Of a DNA stretch of 64,000 nucleotides, positions 42,853-51,562 are shown in pieces; position 1 is the stretch's first letter; each line of letters starts with the position of its first letter. The translations under genes were made by a program, and so were the position numbers. This DNA is from Eggerthella sinensis (GTDB taxonomy: Bacteria; Actinomycetota; Coriobacteriia; Coriobacteriales; Eggerthellaceae). The stretch spans positions 62,001 through 126,000 of the forward strand of contig NZ_PPTT01000002.1 in assembly GCF_003339815.1 (NCBI RefSeq), in the 5' to 3' direction. The notes under the pieces were generated by a model. That model had not been told where the DNA came from, searched no databases, and worked only from the letters and a program-made list of their open reading frames with translations.

Positions 42853-43680
42853 ATGACCAAGAGCATCGTCCCGGGCCGCTTCGACGGCAAGGTCATGATC
42901 ATCACGGGAGCCGCGCGCGGCATCGGGCGCGCCACGGCGCTGCGAGCCGCCGCCGAGGGCGCGAAGCTCGTGCTGGCAGACCGCCTGGCCGAGGAAGGCG
43001 CGCGAACATTGGCCGAGGTGCAGGCCGTCGCGCCGGACGCGCTGTTCCTGCCGCTCGACGTATCGGTGGAGGAAAACGCCCAGGCCATGGTGACGCGCGC
43101 CGTGGAGGCGTTCGGCCGCCTGGACATCGCCGTGAACAACGCGGGCGTCATGGGGCAGCCCGACAACGTGCACAACCTCACGAAGGAGCAGATGGACTAC
43201 ACCATGGCGAACAACCTGTACACGGTGTTCTTCTGCGCCAAGCACGAGCTGCGACAGTTCATGGTGCAGGGCGACGGCGGCGCCATCGTGAACGTGGCTT
43301 CCATCGCCGGCATGACCGGGCTGCCCGGCAACCCCGCCTACGTGGCGTCGAAGCACGCGGTGAACGGCCTGACGAAGAACCTCGCGCTCGACTACGCGCG
43401 CTTCGGCATCCGCGCGAACTCGGTGAACCCGGCTGGCACGGCAACGCCCATGGTGGAAGAGGCGTACGCGTACGTGATGGAGAAGCAGCAGGCCGCGCGC
43501 GCGGCAGGCGCGAGCGCCGAGGAAGCCGGGTCGATGGCCGGGCAGAAGACCCAGTCCATGCTGGAGCGCGAGGCCACGGCCGAAGAGCAGGCCGCGTCCA
43601 TCCTGTTCCTGGCCTCGGACGATGCCTCGCACATGACCGGCGAGATCGTGGCCACCGACGGCGGTTGGACCTCGTTCTAG
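42853..43680 (+). CDS. Short-chain dehydrogenase/reductase
   Basis: The 275-residue protein has the NAD(P) motif TGAARGIGRAT (near 19), NNAG (near 94), the catalytic serine in VNVASIAG, and Y-V-A-S-K. The C-terminus MTGEIVATDGGWTSF fits classical SDRs. D42 after the second strand (LVLADRLAEE) suggests NAD rather than NADP. Related gut bacteria use such enzymes on hydroxysteroids, but no sequence feature identifies the substrate here. ATG at 42853 follows GAAAGGGAG. Confidence 0.85.
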   Translation: MTKSIVPGRFDGKVMIITGAARGIGRATALRAAAEGAKLVLADRLAEEGARTLAEVQAVAPDALFLPLDVSVEENAQAMVTRAVEAFGRLDIAVNNAGVMGQPDNVHNLTKEQMDYTMANNLYTVFFCAKHELRQFMVQGDGGAIVNVASIAGMTGLPGNPAYVASKHAVNGLTKNLALDYARFGIRANSVNPAGTATPMVEEAYAYVMEKQQAARAAGASAEEAGSMAGQKTQSMLEREATAEEQAASILFLASDDASHMTGEIVATDGGWTSF

Positions 43681-43753
43681 CACCGTTGTCGACGATCCGT
43701 AGATTGCGCGGCTCGGGCTCATGCGATACCGTGTGAGCCCGAGGTGATATTGC

Positions 43754-44098
43754 ATGCAAACCGACCGACGCAAAGAACTGCGAGACTCCTACAAGAACCG
43801 ACGCCCCGAGATGGGCGTGATCGCGCTGCGCTGCATCGCAACGGGCGAGCGCTTCCTGGGCACGACGCGCGACGCGAGCAAGGAATTCAACAGCCTGCAG
43901 GCCAAACTGGGCGGCGGCGGGCACCCGAACCGTCAGCTGCAACAGCTGTGGAACGCCCATGGCGCGGACGGCTTCGCGTTCGAGGTGGTGGACACGCTGG
44001 AGTACGAGCAGCCCGACGACGTTACCGCCGACGACCTGAACGCCCTGCGCGAGCTGCTGCTGATGGAAGACCCCGAAGCGCGCAAGATCTGGAAGTGA
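43754..44098 (+). CDS. Degenerate GIY-YIG-family protein
   Basis: The 114-residue protein aligns with small GIY-YIG proteins: RPEMGVIALRCIATGERFLGTTRD, then FNSLQAKLGGGGHPNRQLQQLWNAHG and FAFEVVDTLE. The two tyrosines of the GIY and YIG motifs are replaced (GVI and FLG), so nuclease activity is uncertain. Binding to nucleic acid without cleavage is possible. ATG at 43754 follows GAGGTGAT. It lies 73 bases after the SDR gene on the same strand. Confidence 0.7.
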   Translation: MQTDRRKELRDSYKNRRPEMGVIALRCIATGERFLGTTRDASKEFNSLQAKLGGGGHPNRQLQQLWNAHGADGFAFEVVDTLEYEQPDDVTADDLNALRELLLMEDPEARKIWK

Positions 44099-44111
44099 CG
44101 GCGCCGGCGCG

Positions 44112-44363
44112 CTATTCGAAGTAGAACAGGTCCTCGAACTTCTTGTCGAGCGCGATGCACAGGACGAGCGCGAGCTTTGCCGTGGGGTTGAACAGCCCCG
44201 TTTCGATGGACGAGATGGTTTGGCGCGACACGCCCACGAGCCGCGCGAGCTCGAGCTGCGAAAGCCCCGCCTCGGCGCGCGCGGCTTTCAGACGGTTGCA
44301 CAGCTCGAGCTCGCCGTCGTTGTCGTGGACGTCGTCGAAGCCGAGCGAGGGAAGTTTGATCAT
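44112..44363 (-). CDS. XRE-family helix-turn-helix regulator (83 aa)
   Basis: The protein is one helix-turn-helix domain: LCNRLKAARAEAGLSQLELARLVGVSRQTISSIETGLFNP. Members of this short group act with a small membrane protein; here the four-helix protein gene ends nine bases upstream. Divergent genes and TTGGCA repeats upstream of the operon (44747-44797) suggest autoregulation. Confidence 0.85.
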   Translation of the reverse strand: MIKLPSLGFDDVHDNDGELELCNRLKAARAEAGLSQLELARLVGVSRQTISSIETGLFNPTAKLALVLCIALDKKFEDLFYFE

Positions 44364-44372
44364 GGGACGGCC

Positions 44373-44687
44373 CTACATCGTGGCGAGGACATATTTGGCT
44401 GCGGTGTACACGACAAAGAAAGCCGTGAACAGTCCGAAGAAGAACAGGCTTTTCATGCGCAGTTGATACGCTTGGCAAAAAGACATCGCGGTCAGGCCCG
44501 TGAAAAACACGGCGAACAAGCCATCGGTGTTCTGCCCATGGAAGAAGTCCCATAGGTAGAGCAGGACGAAAGCCGCGCCCGCGGCGCTGAGCGCGATGAG
44601 GCCCTTTCGTTGCTCGATCAGCCGGAAGCGCTCGTCGATGCCATCGTTGTCCCGGCGGCTCTTCTCGAGAATCTCGCTCTTCTCCAT
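44373..44687 (-). CDS. DUF6442-like small membrane protein (104 aa)
   Basis: The protein has a charged N-terminus (EKSRRDNDGIDERFRLIEQR) and three hydrophobic segments (LIALSAAGAAFVLLYLWDFF and two more). It precedes the XRE regulator at 44112 by nine bases. The pair parallels the DUF2975/XRE pair at 24656-25466. ATG at 44687 follows GGGAGGTG. Function is unknown. Confidence 0.7.
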   Translation of the reverse strand: MEKSEILEKSRRDNDGIDERFRLIEQRKGLIALSAAGAAFVLLYLWDFFHGQNTDGLFAVFFTGLTAMSFCQAYQLRMKSLFFFGLFTAFFVVYTAAKYVLATM

Positions 44688-44717
44688 GGCGCACCTCCCG
44701 ACCGTTTTGCGCCCGCA

Positions 44718-44733
44718 TGTTTCACGTGAAACA
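44718..44733. promoter_or_regulatory. parS: parS site 3
   Basis: An exact TGTTTCACGTGAAACA lies just upstream of the small membrane protein/XRE operon. Confidence 0.9.
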
Positions 44734-44746
44734 TTCGTTCGCTCCT

Positions 44747-44797
44747 CTTGGCACATTCTGCCAAGTTTTCTTGACACTGTGATAAGTATACTTGGCA
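44747..44797. promoter_or_regulatory. TTGGCA repeats, candidate XRE operator
   Basis: CTTGGCA-CATTC-TGCCAAG (44747-44765) is a perfect 7-base inverted repeat. A third CTTGGCA lies at 44791-44797. They flank a TTGACA (44771) and a TATACTT in the gap between divergent genes. Binding by the nearby XRE protein is inferred. Confidence 0.5.
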
Positions 44798-44862
44798 TGA
44801 TTGTGAAATGCAAGCGAAGCGTTTCACAGCTGCGACCGCATAACGACCCGGCTCCTGGTACC

Positions 44863-45657
44863 ATGCTCGTCATGGAAACCAACGAACCCACACCTCCCGC
44901 GGCACCCGCGCGTCGCAAGCCGCGCAAGCTGCTCATCGCGCTGCTGATCATCGTCATCGTGCTGTGCTTGGGCGTAGCGGCGTTCTTCGTGTACGCGAGC
45001 GACTTCTACCACGACCTGGACGCGAACAACCGCGATCTCGTGTCAACCGAAACGCTGCCGGTGCAGCAGGGCGCGAACTACCTGGCGTTCGGCGATCCGG
45101 ACGCGCAGACGGGCCTCGTGTTCTACCCGGGCGCGAAGGTGGAGTACAGCGCGTACGCCCCGCTCATGCGCGACCTCGCCGAGCGCGGCTACCTGGCCGT
45201 GGTGATGCAGATGCCGTTCAACTTCGCGTTCTTCGACATTAATGCCGCCGACGGTGTGCGTGAGGCGTTTCCGCAGGTGAAAGATTGGTGGGTGGGCGGC
45301 CACTCGCTGGGCGGCTCCATGGCGGCGCAGTATGCGGCCGACCGTGCGGCGGGCGGCGACTCGTCCCTCGACGGCCTCGTGCTGCTGGGCGCGTACACCG
45401 CGAGCGACCTCGCGGACACCGACCTGCGCGTGATCACCGTGTACGGCTCGAACGACGAGGTGCTCAACCGCACGAAGCTGGCCGACAGCGCATCGCTCTT
45501 GCCGGAGGGCGCGGAAACCGTCGAGATCGACGGCGGCAACCACGCCTCCTTCGGCACCTACGGTCCGCAAAGCGGCGACGGCGACGCCGCCATCACCCCC
45601 GCCGAACAACAGGAGCAGACGGCCGACGCCATCGCCGGATTCATCAACGCCTCCTGA
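44863..45657 (+). CDS. Membrane-anchored alpha/beta hydrolase
   Basis: The 264-residue protein has one N-terminal helix (LLIALLIIVIVLCLGVAAFFVYA), then an alpha/beta hydrolase domain of the PF12695 type: GLVFYPGAKVEYSAYAPL, the nucleophile elbow WWVGGHSLGGSMAA (near 144), VITVYGSNDEV and IDGGNHASFG with the catalytic histidine. Known relatives are of mostly unknown substrate. Start is uncertain between ATG 44863 and 44872, as neither has a clear ribosome site. It is convergent with the MFS gene at 45663. Confidence 0.75.
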   Translation: MLVMETNEPTPPAAPARRKPRKLLIALLIIVIVLCLGVAAFFVYASDFYHDLDANNRDLVSTETLPVQQGANYLAFGDPDAQTGLVFYPGAKVEYSAYAPLMRDLAERGYLAVVMQMPFNFAFFDINAADGVREAFPQVKDWWVGGHSLGGSMAAQYAADRAAGGDSSLDGLVLLGAYTASDLADTDLRVITVYGSNDEVLNRTKLADSASLLPEGAETVEIDGGNHASFGTYGPQSGDGDAAITPAEQQEQTADAIAGFINAS

Positions 45658-45662
45658 TTCCC

Positions 45663-47090
45663 CTAGGAGCGGCGGCGCACTCGCGGCAGGAACAGCATGC
45701 CGATGACGAAGCCAACGGCGATGATGGCGGCTTGCACTTCGAAGCTCACGCCGAAGCCGAAAGCGTCCACGCCCAGCTCGTTGGCCGATACGAGGGCCAT
45801 GACCGAGATGAGCGCCGAGGACGATAGCGCGCCGAATATCTGGCGAAACGAGGTGATGATGGCGGTGCCCTGGGCGAGATCCTCGAGGGGCAGAGCGGCG
45901 CACGCGTGGGCGGTCATGGGCATCATGAGGCAGGCGACGCCCACCGTGCGCACGCCGTACAGCACGGTGATGGCCCACGTGGGCGTGCTCGCATCGCACG
46001 CCGCGAACGCGAGCGTGCCGGCCACGAGCACCGCGCTGCCCGCCACGATGAGGGGCCGTGCGCCATGGCGGTCGAGCAGCCGTCCCGTCACCGGGTTGAG
46101 GAAGCCGAGCAGCACCGCGCCCGGCAGAATGGCGAGCCCCGACACCGTGGCGCTGCCGCCCTGCACGTCCTGCACGAACAGCGGCACCATGATGGAGCCC
46201 GCCATGAACGCCATCTGGGCAATCATCACGAGCACGGTGGACACGGCGAACGTGCGGTTGCGGAAGCACGACAGCTTGAGCAGCGGGTGCTCGATGCGCA
46301 GCTGCCGCCGCGCGAACACTGCGAGGGCCACGGCCCCGCCCGCGAACGCCGCGAGGGGCACGAGCTCGAGCGCGCCGTCCGACTCCATGACCGTGGTGCC
46401 CAGCATGATGCCGCAGAATCCCAGCGTGTACAGCAGGCCCGACGCCGCGTCGAAGCGCTCGCGCGGGCCTTCGCGCTTCACCACGTCGGTGAGCACGAAG
46501 AACGACAGCGCCACCACGACCACCGTCACGGCGCCGAGCACGATGAACACCGAGCGCCATCCCCACCCGTCGATGAGGAACCCCGAGATGGTGGGGCCGA
46601 TGGCGGGCGCGAAGCCGATGATGAGCCCCACGAGCCCCATCGCGCGCCCGTACTCGCTCTTGGGATACACCGACAGCGCCACCACCTGGATAAGCGGCAG
46701 CGCGATACCCGCCCCGCCCGCCTGCAGCAAGCGCGACACGAGCAGCAGCGGATAGTTCGGCGCGACGAGCGCGGCCGCGCAACCGGCCACGAAGCACACC
46801 ATGGACGCGATGAACAGGGTCTTGGAGTTCACGCGGTGCACGAGGTAGGCGGTCATGGCCGAGATGAGCCCGAGCGTGAAGATGTAGGACGTGGTGAGCA
46901 GCTGGCCGAGCGAGGCGTTCACGCCGTACTCGTGCATGATGGTGGGCAGCGCGGCAATCATCATGCTCTGCGAGATGCACGCGGCCGTGGTGCCGGCCAT
47001 CATCACGGCCAGCACAACCGTGCGCTGCCGCCTCGGCAGCCCGTCGGCCGCTTCCTCCACCGCTTCGCCTGTCGCGCGCACGTTCCGCAT
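45663..47090 (-). CDS. DHA2-type MFS drug efflux transporter
   Basis: The 475-residue protein has fourteen predicted helices and the drug:H+ antiporter pattern LLQAGGAGIALPLIQVVALSVYPKSEYGRAMG, then IGFAPAIGPTISGFLIDGWGWRSVF (motif C). It probably exports drugs or other amphipathic compounds. GTG or ATG at 47090 lies four bases after the metallopeptidase stop, so the MATE, metallopeptidase and MFS genes form one minus-strand cluster. Confidence 0.88.
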   Translation of the reverse strand: MRNVRATGEAVEEAADGLPRRQRTVVLAVMMAGTTAACISQSMMIAALPTIMHEYGVNASLGQLLTTSYIFTLGLISAMTAYLVHRVNSKTLFIASMVCFVAGCAAALVAPNYPLLLVSRLLQAGGAGIALPLIQVVALSVYPKSEYGRAMGLVGLIIGFAPAIGPTISGFLIDGWGWRSVFIVLGAVTVVVVALSFFVLTDVVKREGPRERFDAASGLLYTLGFCGIMLGTTVMESDGALELVPLAAFAGGAVALAVFARRQLRIEHPLLKLSCFRNRTFAVSTVLVMIAQMAFMAGSIMVPLFVQDVQGGSATVSGLAILPGAVLLGFLNPVTGRLLDRHGARPLIVAGSAVLVAGTLAFAACDASTPTWAITVLYGVRTVGVACLMMPMTAHACAALPLEDLAQGTAIITSFRQIFGALSSSALISVMALVSANELGVDAFGFGVSFEVQAAIIAVGFVIGMLFLPRVRRRS

Positions 47091-47094
47091 GGCC

Positions 47095-47682
47095 CTACCG
47101 CAGCTTTGCTCGGCGGGTGCGCCAGTCGGGCATGAAGGCGTCCATGAGGGCCTTGAAGCGGGGGCCGTGGCCGCGTTCGAGCAGGTGGCACAGCTCGTGC
47201 ACCACCACGTACTCGAGGCACTCGGGCGGGTAGAGCGCGAGGCGCACGTTGATGCAGATGCGGCCCGTGGCCGGCTGGCAGCTGCCCCAGCGGCTCGTCA
47301 TGTTGCGATACGCCAGCTTGCCCGCCTTCACGCCCATGATGGGCTCCCACGCTTCCACGAGCGCCGGCACGCACGCCTCCACCACCGCACGCCAGGCCGC
47401 CACCTCGTCCGGCGTCGCTTCGGCCGCCACGGCGGCCGGCGATGCGGCCACCTGCGCCAGCTTCGCGTCGATCCAGCCGCGCTTCTCCCGCACGAACCGC
47501 ATCACCTCGCCGTCGCTCACATGGACCGGAGCCGAGATTTCCACGAACCCGCCGCTGCGGTGCACCCGCATGTTGAGGTTCTTGATGCGCTTGCGCGTGA
47601 GTCGCACCACGAGGCCGTCCACCTCGAGCTCCACCGGCTCCGCAACGCGGGCGGGCGCGCGCCGCCCTCCGCGGGCGCTCAC
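47095..47682 (-). CDS. YgjP/M48-type metal-dependent hydrolase
   Basis: The 195-residue protein has the zinc motif VVVHELCHLLERGHGPRF (H-E-x-x-H with a third histidine) and the family signature RNMTSRWGSCQPATGRICIN. YgjP-like proteins have roles in protein or nucleotide handling that remain poorly defined. GTG at 47682 overlaps the MATE stop (GTGA), and an AGGTGG site lies six bases upstream, so expression is coupled. Confidence 0.85.
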   Translation of the reverse strand: MSARGGRRAPARVAEPVELEVDGLVVRLTRKRIKNLNMRVHRSGGFVEISAPVHVSDGEVMRFVREKRGWIDAKLAQVAASPAAVAAEATPDEVAAWRAVVEACVPALVEAWEPIMGVKAGKLAYRNMTSRWGSCQPATGRICINVRLALYPPECLEYVVVHELCHLLERGHGPRFKALMDAFMPDWRTRRAKLR

Positions 47683-49016
47683 GAGACCACCTGCACGCGC
47701 CGCGTCCGCCCGCGCACGAACTGCGCGATGAACGCGCCCGTCAGCACGAACGTGGCCGTCTCGGCCGCCGGGAACGTGGCCCACACGCCCGCCATGCCGA
47801 ACAGCGCCGCCAGCGCGGCGGCGAACGCCAGCATGGCCACGAACCCGCGCGTGATGGAAATGGCCAGGCCACGGCCCGGTTTTTCCACCGCGCTGAAGAA
47901 GGCCGCCGCCACGATGTTCGCCCCGGCGAAGAAGTAGCCCAGGAAGTACACGCGCATGCCGTCCACGGCGAGCGCGGTGAGCTGCGGGTCGTTGTCGCGG
48001 TTGAACGCGAGGGCCAGCGGCTCGGCGCACAGGGCCACCACCGCGTACACCGCCGCCGCGATGGCCAACGCCGTCAGCAGCGCCAGGCGCAGCACGGTGC
48101 GCAGATCGCGCCCGTCCCCCCGCGCGTACGCGTTGCTGGCCAGCGGCTGAATGCCCTGCGCGATGCCCACGAACAGGGCGTTCGCCACGAATGCGAAGTT
48201 CGCCACCACGCCGTAGGCCGCCACGCCGATGTTCCCCTCGAACGCGAGGATGATGAGGTTGAGCACGAGCAGCACGAGCCCGCCCGACAGCTCCACCACG
48301 AACGACGAGAACCCGAGCGCCGCGATGTGCCCCATGAGCCGCCGACGCAGGTGCGTGCGCACCGGCCGAAACGTCGCGCGCTTCTTGATGAAGTGCACCG
48401 ACAGCACCGCCAGGCTCATGAGGGGCGCAAGCCCCGTGGCGAACGCCGCGCCGAACATGCCCCACCCGAACCCGAAGATGAACAGCGCGTCGAGCAGGAT
48501 GTTGCCGAAGCTGCCCACCAGCATGGCCGCCATGGACAGCTGCGGGCTGCCGTCGTTGCGCACGAAGGGCAGCAGCACGTTGTTGAGCAGGAAGAACGGG
48601 GCGAACGCGAAGATGGTGCGCAGGTACGTCTCGGTGAGCGGCCGCGTGACGGCATCGGCGCCCAGCAGCGTTGACACGGGCGTGACGAACACCTCGACGG
48701 CAAGCATGAGCACCGCCGCGGCCATGCCCGCCATGGCGAGCGCCGTCGTGAACGTGCGGTTCGCCGCACGGGTGTCGCCGCGGGCCGCGCACACCTGGAA
48801 CTCGGTGGCCGCGCCGATGCCCAGCATGAGGCCCGTGGCCTGCAGCACCGTGTACAGCACGATGGAGAAGTTGAGCGCCGCCAAGCCGTCCGATCCCACG
48901 CCGTTCGCGATGAAGAACGTATCGGCCAGAATGTACGCCGACAAGCCCACCATGCCCAGCACGTTGAGCGAAACGTAGCGCGCGAACGGACGCGCCATCG
49001 ACGAGGACCCGACCAT
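47679..49016 (-). CDS. MATE-family multidrug/cation efflux transporter
   Basis: The 445-residue membrane protein has twelve helices and MATE features: SLNVLGMVGLSAYILADTFFIANGVG at the start and VGIAQGIQPLASNAYARGD near residue 270. It exports organic cations in exchange for Na+ or H+. Its stop overlaps the next gene's start. ATG at 49016 lies ten bases after the end of rsmI. Confidence 0.9.
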   Translation of the reverse strand: MVGSSSMARPFARYVSLNVLGMVGLSAYILADTFFIANGVGSDGLAALNFSIVLYTVLQATGLMLGIGAATEFQVCAARGDTRAANRTFTTALAMAGMAAAVLMLAVEVFVTPVSTLLGADAVTRPLTETYLRTIFAFAPFFLLNNVLLPFVRNDGSPQLSMAAMLVGSFGNILLDALFIFGFGWGMFGAAFATGLAPLMSLAVLSVHFIKKRATFRPVRTHLRRRLMGHIAALGFSSFVVELSGGLVLLVLNLIILAFEGNIGVAAYGVVANFAFVANALFVGIAQGIQPLASNAYARGDGRDLRTVLRLALLTALAIAAAVYAVVALCAEPLALAFNRDNDPQLTALAVDGMRVYFLGYFFAGANIVAAAFFSAVEKPGRGLAISITRGFVAMLAFAAALAALFGMAGVWATFPAAETATFVLTGAFIAQFVRGRTRRVQVVS

Positions 49017-49026
49017 GCGCGCCGCC

Positions 49027-49878
49027 TTACGCCTTGAGCGCGATGTCGTACGCCGCGTTGCGCGCGATGCCGAACTCCTCGGCGATGGCGCGCGCGATGT
49101 CCTTCTTGCGCGCGCCGGCGGCCTTGAGCTCGGCGGCCCGCTCGCGCGCGGACGCCTGCGAGTCCTCGGTGGCCGCGGCGCCCTCGGCCTCGCTCGGCCC
49201 GTCGATGACGAGCACGATCTCGCCTTTCACGCCGCCGCCCTGCTCCACGCGCGCGGCAAACGTGTCGCGCACCGCGGGCAGCGGGCCGCGCACCACTTCC
49301 TCGTGGAGCTTCGTCAACTCGCGGCACACGGCGATCTCGCGATGCGGTAGCACGTCGGCCAGCACGTCGAGCGCGCTGACCAGGCGATTCGGACTCTCGT
49401 AGAACAGCAGCGTGGCATCGAGGGCGCGCAGGCCCTCCACCGTCGCGCGTCGCTCGGCGTCCTTGCGCGGGAAGAAGCCGCCGAAGTAGAAGCGGGGGTT
49501 CGCGCTGCCGCTGGCCACGTACGCCGTGGCGACCGCCGTGGCTCCCGGCAGCACCTCCACCGGGACGTCGGCCTCGCGCGCCGCGCGCACGAGGCGCAGC
49601 CCCGGGTCGGACACGCCCGGCATGCCGGCGTCCGAGCAGTACGCGATGACCTCGCCCGCCGTCACGCGATCGAGCAGCGCCGCCGTGCGATCGCCGATGA
49701 GCGCCTCGTCCAGGCGCTCCAACCGCTTCTCGATGCGATAGGCGGCCAGCAGCTTGCCCGTGACGCGCGTGTCTTCGGCGCACACGACGTCGGCCGAGCG
49801 CAGCGCCTCGAGCGCGCGCTCGGTCATGTCGCCCAGGTTGCCGATGGGCGTCGGGCATATGATGAGCTTGCCGGCCAT
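49027..49878 (-). CDS. rsmI: 16S rRNA (cytidine 1402-2'-O)-methyltransferase
   Basis: RsmI methylates the ribose of C1402 in 16S rRNA. The 283-residue protein starts MAGKLIICPTPIGNLGDMTERAL and has AEDTRVTGKLL, YCSDAGMPGVSDPG and SGSANPRFYFGGFFPRK, all diagnostic. The C-terminal ~50 residues (AAELKAAGARKKDIARAIAEEFG) form the usual helical tail. ATG at 49878 is at the family start. It leads the minus-strand rsmI-MATE-metallopeptidase-MFS cluster. Confidence 0.95.
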   Translation of the reverse strand: MAGKLIICPTPIGNLGDMTERALEALRSADVVCAEDTRVTGKLLAAYRIEKRLERLDEALIGDRTAALLDRVTAGEVIAYCSDAGMPGVSDPGLRLVRAAREADVPVEVLPGATAVATAYVASGSANPRFYFGGFFPRKDAERRATVEGLRALDATLLFYESPNRLVSALDVLADVLPHREIAVCRELTKLHEEVVRGPLPAVRDTFAARVEQGGGVKGEIVLVIDGPSEAEGAAATEDSQASARERAAELKAAGARKKDIARAIAEEFGIARNAAYDIALKA

Positions 49879-50105
49879 GTGGTCACTTCCGCTTCTTCTG
49901 CGCACCGTTTTCGTGCTGCCGTTTTCGTCGTCCGTCCATTGTCGGCCATGAACGCCGCCTTGGCAAACAAAAGGGTCGCGTCCCCACGTCAACGCCATCG
50001 TCAACGCGGCCGACAACGCCGACCGCGGGGGCTCGACCGCCTGCGACGCTCTGGCGCAACGGGGACGTTTCCACTATGGTGGTGGGATACTGGAAAAGGA
50101 GGGGC

Positions 50106-51524
50106 ATGAACGTTTGGAGAGCTCTGCTGGATTCCTGCATCGCGCTCTTGGTGATTGCGACGGGATTCTCGTCGGCCTTTTTCTCGGGCCCGAGCGCCGC
50201 CTCCGGCAGCTCGTCCATGATCACCGTGTCGCTGGTGGGAAGCTTCCTCATGCTGGCCGCGTTCCTCGTGCTTTCCTGGCGCCGCGCGGTGGGCATCGTG
50301 CAGGTGTACGCCGCCATGATGATTGTCGCGCTGCTGGGCATCCTGCTGTACGCCATGGGAAGCTTCGACGGCGCGCTGCCCACATTCGGGCTGGGACCCC
50401 TGTTCATCGGCCTCATGTTGGCGAACATGCCGTTCAAGCGGGCCACGGTGGTCACTATCATCGGCTTCGGCTGTTCGGCGCTCGTCTACCCGCTGTTTCA
50501 CCTGTTCTCGGGCCTGTCGAACGCGATGATCGCGCAGATCGTATCCATCGCCTTCTCCATCGCGGCCACCGCGTTCATCCTGTTGAACGGCAAGACGGCC
50601 GCCGATTGGCTGCCGGTGAAAGACACGTGGAACGACCATAAGGCGCAGCGCTTCCCCCGGCTGCCGCTGGGCACGCAGAAGGCGTTCGTGGCCGTTTTCC
50701 TGGCGGCGCTCGTGCTGTTCTTCGCCAGCTTCGGCATGTACGAGGTGTTCGCGGAGCAGGAGGGCCTCGGCTACACGTACCTCGACAGCTCGCTCGTGCC
50801 CGTGGCCGTATCCATGGCGGTGCTGCTGGCGGTGGCCGTGAAGTTCGACTTCCGCACGTGGGCGGGCGCGGCGTTCGGCCTGGCGTGGATCGCGTTCGTG
50901 GCCTCGCTGCTCATCACGCTCGTCATTGCCGATGCGTTCCCCGTGGTGTTCAGCGTGCTGGGCACCGTGATGGTGGTGGTGCACATCGTGGTGTGGCTCG
51001 TGGTGCTGAGCGCGGCGCGCTCGTCGCAGATATCGCCCCTGTTCCTGTTTGCGGTGGTCACCGCCACCATGAAGCTGGCCCAGCACGTCGGGCGGCTCGC
51101 AAGCGACATGCTCATCGTGCAAACGGGGGCCAGCATCCAGACGATGTCCACCGTGGCCGCGTGCTTCTTGGCCGTGGCCTCCATCGTGGCGGGCGCGCTC
51201 GTGTTCGCCGGCTTCCGCGCGGTGGGAAAGCCGGCGCCCGTCGAGGCGGAGGGGTGCGCGACGGTTCGATCGGCCACGGCCGATGCCGAAACCGCCTGGG
51301 CGCGGGCGTTCGCAGAAGTGTGCCGCGCGCACGACTTCTCGCCGCGCGAAACCGAGATCATCAGCCTGTACTGCCAGGGGCGGAGCGCCGCCGCCATCAG
51401 CGAGCACATGCACCTGGCCGAACCCACCGTGCGCACGTACATCCGCCGCGCGTACGCGAAGCTCGACGTGCACAACAAGCAGGAGTTGTTCGACATCGTG
51501 GGCAAGGGCGGCTCGCAGGCCTAG
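50106..51524 (+). CDS. Membrane-spanning LuxR-family transcriptional regulator
   Basis: The 472-residue protein has about twelve hydrophobic helices and a C-terminal LuxR domain (DFSPRETEIISLYCQGRSA, then TVRTYIRRAYAKLDVHNKQ). ATG at 50106 follows AAAAGGAGGGGC; an upstream in-frame extension is unlikely. It converges on the flavoprotein at 51563. With the regulator at 53599 it brackets that gene, so the actual target is uncertain. Confidence 0.85.
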   Translation: MNVWRALLDSCIALLVIATGFSSAFFSGPSAASGSSSMITVSLVGSFLMLAAFLVLSWRRAVGIVQVYAAMMIVALLGILLYAMGSFDGALPTFGLGPLFIGLMLANMPFKRATVVTIIGFGCSALVYPLFHLFSGLSNAMIAQIVSIAFSIAATAFILLNGKTAADWLPVKDTWNDHKAQRFPRLPLGTQKAFVAVFLAALVLFFASFGMYEVFAEQEGLGYTYLDSSLVPVAVSMAVLLAVAVKFDFRTWAGAAFGLAWIAFVASLLITLVIADAFPVVFSVLGTVMVVVHIVVWLVVLSAARSSQISPLFLFAVVTATMKLAQHVGRLASDMLIVQTGASIQTMSTVAACFLAVASIVAGALVFAGFRAVGKPAPVEAEGCATVRSATADAETAWARAFAEVCRAHDFSPRETEIISLYCQGRSAAAISEHMHLAEPTVRTYIRRAYAKLDVHNKQELFDIVGKGGSQA

Positions 51525-51562
51525 CGGAGCCGCCCGATCGCCCGACGCGACGCGTCGCTTCG

